Shown: positions 61,962 through 64,000 of the stretch, one piece after another
Numbering within the stretch: position 1 is the first letter of the stretch
How the letters are laid out: each line of letters starts with the position of its first letter
Origin: Pseudoalteromonas shioyasakiensis
GTDB taxonomy: Bacteria; Pseudomonadota; Gammaproteobacteria; Enterobacterales; Alteromonadaceae
Reading direction: 5' to 3'
Assembly (NCBI RefSeq): GCF_019134595.1
Contig: NZ_CP077770.1
Span: forward strand, 1,818,001 to 1,882,000
DNA length: 64,000 bases
Made by a program: the position numbers and the translations under genes
Notes under the pieces: generated by a model
The model's database searches: none
Told to the model about the DNA's origin: nothing
The model's input: the letters and a program-made list of their open reading frames with translations, nothing else

Positions 61962-63037
61962 ATGTCATGCACTTAGTTCAACACCTACAAGTAGGTGGCC
62001 TAGAAAAAATGGCAATTACTTTACTCAAAAATAGTCAATTTAGTAGCTCTAGTATTATTGTTTCTCTTGAAGGAGACAGACAATCTGCGTTTGAGCAATG
62101 GCCAGAGCTTGAACAATATAGCCATCGAGTTATTTGTTTAAACAAAAAACCAGGCGTGAGTATTTCTGTTATCGCAAAGATAAAGGCATTAATAAAAGAG
62201 CATGATATCGATATTATTCACAGTCATCATGTTGGCCCTGTTATTTATGCAGGCCTTGCTTGTGCGTTGACCGGTGATGCGGTTCGTCATATATCAACAA
62301 TTCATGATGCCTGGTATTTAAATAACGTTAAACAATGTACTTTCACTAAGTTACTTAACTCGTTAACGAACATTTATTGGGTCGCAGATGCACGTATTGT
62401 TGCCGATGAATTTAGAGCTAAAACAGCAATCATTCCTGAGCGCACCATTTTAAATGGTATAGATTGCGATAATTTTGTTGCAATTAATCAATCAACCGCC
62501 AGAAATCAGCTCAATTTACCCCACAAAGTTAAGCTAGTTGGCTGTGCTGCAAGGTTAATTGCAGGAAAAGGACACAAAGATCTTATTCATGCATTGCATT
62601 ACTTACCTGAAGATTACCATATGGTGTTTGCTGGAGATGGCGATCAAAAAGTCATTTTAATGAATTTAGTACGTAATTTAGGGCTTAACGAACGTGTGCA
62701 CTTTTTAGGCAACGTTCACGATATGCGAGCCTTTTATTCAAGCATTGACGTGATGTGTTTGTATTCACAGCGTGAAGGTTTGCCATTATCGATTATTGAA
62801 GCCATGGCATGTGGTATTCCAGTTGTAGCGTCTGATGTAGGTGGAATTCATGAAGTTGTAACCGATAACGAAGGTGAGCTTGTGTCTTTGAACGAGTTCA
62901 ACAAGCTTGCACCGGCTATTTTGAGAGCATGTAAACTGCCACATGGTCTTTGCATTCGTCATCATGCAATTGCAGTCGCTGATGCAAGAACCATGAGTAG
63001 TAAATACGACAATTTATATTCTGCATTAGCAGTGTAG
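61958..63037 (+). CDS. Family 4 glycosyltransferase
   Basis: A 359-aa GT-B glycosyltransferase with LVQHLQVGGLEKMAI at the N terminus (acceptor-side glycine loop), GCAARLIAGKGHKDLI and the EAMACGIPVVASDVGGIHE donor loop. Translationally coupled to wzz by ATGA and followed 9 bases later by a GT2 gene. Likely elongates the repeat unit. Confidence 0.94.
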   Translation: MNVMHLVQHLQVGGLEKMAITLLKNSQFSSSSIIVSLEGDRQSAFEQWPELEQYSHRVICLNKKPGVSISVIAKIKALIKEHDIDIIHSHHVGPVIYAGLACALTGDAVRHISTIHDAWYLNNVKQCTFTKLLNSLTNIYWVADARIVADEFRAKTAIIPERTILNGIDCDNFVAINQSTARNQLNLPHKVKLVGCAARLIAGKGHKDLIHALHYLPEDYHMVFAGDGDQKVILMNLVRNLGLNERVHFLGNVHDMRAFYSSIDVMCLYSQREGLPLSIIEAMACGIPVVASDVGGIHEVVTDNEGELVSLNEFNKLAPAILRACKLPHGLCIRHHAIAVADARTMSSKYDNLYSALAV

Positions 63038-63046
63038 GAGCCAACC

Positions 63047-64000
63047 ATGACTATTTTTACTACATTATTTATCATTTTAATGTGTATTGCTGCATATCAT
63101 CATGTTGGCTACCCATTATTACTAAAGTGTGTTGCAGGCAAAAAGCAAAAACCAAGCAAGCAAACGGTTTTTGATGACAACTACACACCGAATATTGCTG
63201 TTTTGATGTGTGCTTACAATGAACAACAGCATATTGCAGAAAAGCTTTATAATTTAGCATCACTAGTTTATGACACTCATCATTATTCTATTCATGTTTA
63301 TTTTGATGGTTGCACCGATAAAAGCTATCAACAAGCTCTTAAAGCACAGCAGGTATTACATAAACAAGGCGTGCAGTGTTATTTTCACCATCGTGATGAA
63401 AACCAAGGGAAAGTACAAGGGTTAAATACCTTGATGGGGATGGCAAAATATCACAATGATATTTTACTGTTCACTGATGTTAGTGCTTTATTGAGCATTG
63501 ATGCATTAAACAAAGTAGCTAAGCAATTTAGTGATCCGCAAGTGGCAATTTCGACAGGTGTTTACACCTTAGATGAAAATGCACCAGATGCACAAAAATC
63601 TTACTGGCAGTATCAAAACCAAGTGAAAAAATCGGAGTCAAACCTTGGTGCAGTGATTGGCGTACCAGGAGCGATGTTTGCCATGCGCGCTGAGTATGCA
63701 AATGAATTAGAAAAAAACACCATTAACGACGACTTTGTTCTTTCAATGCAAGCATTAAGTAAAGGGGCTAAAGCCGTTGTCGATGAAGATGTGGTCATTT
63801 ACGAACGCGAATGCGACGAGCAAAGCGAAGATTATAAACGTCGTGTAAGATTAGGTGCCGGTAATTGGCAACAAATAAAAGCACTGCTTTTATTACTTAA
63901 CCCGCGTTTAGGGTGGACTTGTATGAACTTTTTCTCGCACAAAGTATTACGAGGGGTTATGCCAATTATTTTAGCCTGTATTTATGTTTGCGTATTTATA
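63047..64000 (+). CDS. Membrane-anchored family 2 glycosyltransferase (3' truncated)
   Basis: The frame is open from the ATG at 63047 (ggag six bases before it) to the window end, so at least 318 aa. An N-terminal membrane segment (LFIILMCIAAY) is followed by IAVLMCAYNEQQHIAEKL, HVYFDGCTDKS, ILLFTDVSALL (D-x-S) and TINDDFVLSMQ, with RRVRLGAGNWQ as the Q/RxxRW-like loop. A C-terminal membrane segment begins at MPIILACIYVCVFI. It resembles processive or membrane GT2 enzymes of exopolysaccharide loci. Confidence 0.92.
   Translation, partial: MTIFTTLFIILMCIAAYHHVGYPLLLKCVAGKKQKPSKQTVFDDNYTPNIAVLMCAYNEQQHIAEKLYNLASLVYDTHHYSIHVYFDGCTDKSYQQALKAQQVLHKQGVQCYFHHRDENQGKVQGLNTLMGMAKYHNDILLFTDVSALLSIDALNKVAKQFSDPQVAISTGVYTLDENAPDAQKSYWQYQNQVKKSESNLGAVIGVPGAMFAMRAEYANELEKNTINDDFVLSMQALSKGAKAVVDEDVVIYERECDEQSEDYKRRVRLGAGNWQQIKALLLLLNPRLGWTCMNFFSHKVLRGVMPIILACIYVCVFI

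Noticed and set aside
63072..63798. Minus-strand frames within the last glycosyltransferase gene
   Set aside because: The plus-strand frame is open from 63047 to the window end and carries GT2 motifs; the minus-strand frames are shadows.

Overview
The window looks like chromosomal DNA of a marine gammaproteobacterium of the Alteromonadales, most likely Pseudoalteromonas or a close relative. This is inferred from the low-to-moderate GC, the liu and ivd/mms branched-chain amino acid catabolic operons under a MerR-type LiuR, an RMF protein close to that of E. coli, a FabR-type palindrome before fabA, and a 'taccaat...attggta' palindromic intergenic repeat. No rRNA, tRNA, CRISPR array, insertion sequence or prophage was recognised. 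Nearly all genes are intact; only the first and last are cut by the window edges.

Layout. 1-6.7 kb: end of an RND efflux adaptor gene and its permease, then a cNMP/CBS/nucleotidyltransferase-like protein paired with a DnaQ-like exonuclease. 6.8-15.5 kb: a BCCT transporter, asnB, the pxpB-pxpC pair (5-oxoprolinase subunits, no pxpA nearby), an exported M17 aminopeptidase, and an exported MsrA-thioredoxin-MsrB fusion. 15.5-24.6 kb: an accessory region of small exported proteins. It has three paralogous TPR-like proteins that share an upstream element with fixed spacing, a ToxR/CadC-like membrane regulator with a propeller-like periplasmic part, an exported serine hydrolase, a GNAT acetyltransferase, an exported gluzincin-type metallopeptidase candidate, and an 11-copy heptanucleotide tandem repeat.

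24.6-42.2 kb: the catabolic core. A LysR gene is followed by the leftward liuR-liuABCDE-scoA-scoB operon (leucine to acetoacetate and acetyl-CoA) and the rightward thiolase-mmsA-acyl-CoA dehydrogenase-enoyl-CoA hydratase-HIBYL-CoA hydrolase-mmsB-SDR operon (valine and isoleucine). The two operons diverge from an intergenic region with two matching LiuR-like operators, so one regulator probably controls both. 42.3-45.4 kb: a small membrane protein, a eukaryotic-type protein kinase with an unassigned C-terminal half, a translationally coupled small protein and a CPXCG zinc-ribbon protein.

45.4-52 kb: glyoxalase I, a VF530-family protein, acrylyl-CoA reductase (acuI) with a TetR repressor and two matching operators, rmf, the palindromic repeat, fabA with a FabR-like site, a tandem-domain PTPS-family protein, an M23 peptidase and a thioesterase. 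52-64 kb: an exported or membrane EEP-family phosphodiesterase, a leftward response regulator plus GT2 pair, then a long rightward exopolysaccharide locus of Wzx/Wzy type (glycosyltransferases, flippase, polymerase/ligase, acyltransferase, Wzz) that runs off the right edge. The priming transferase and outer-membrane export genes are not in the window.
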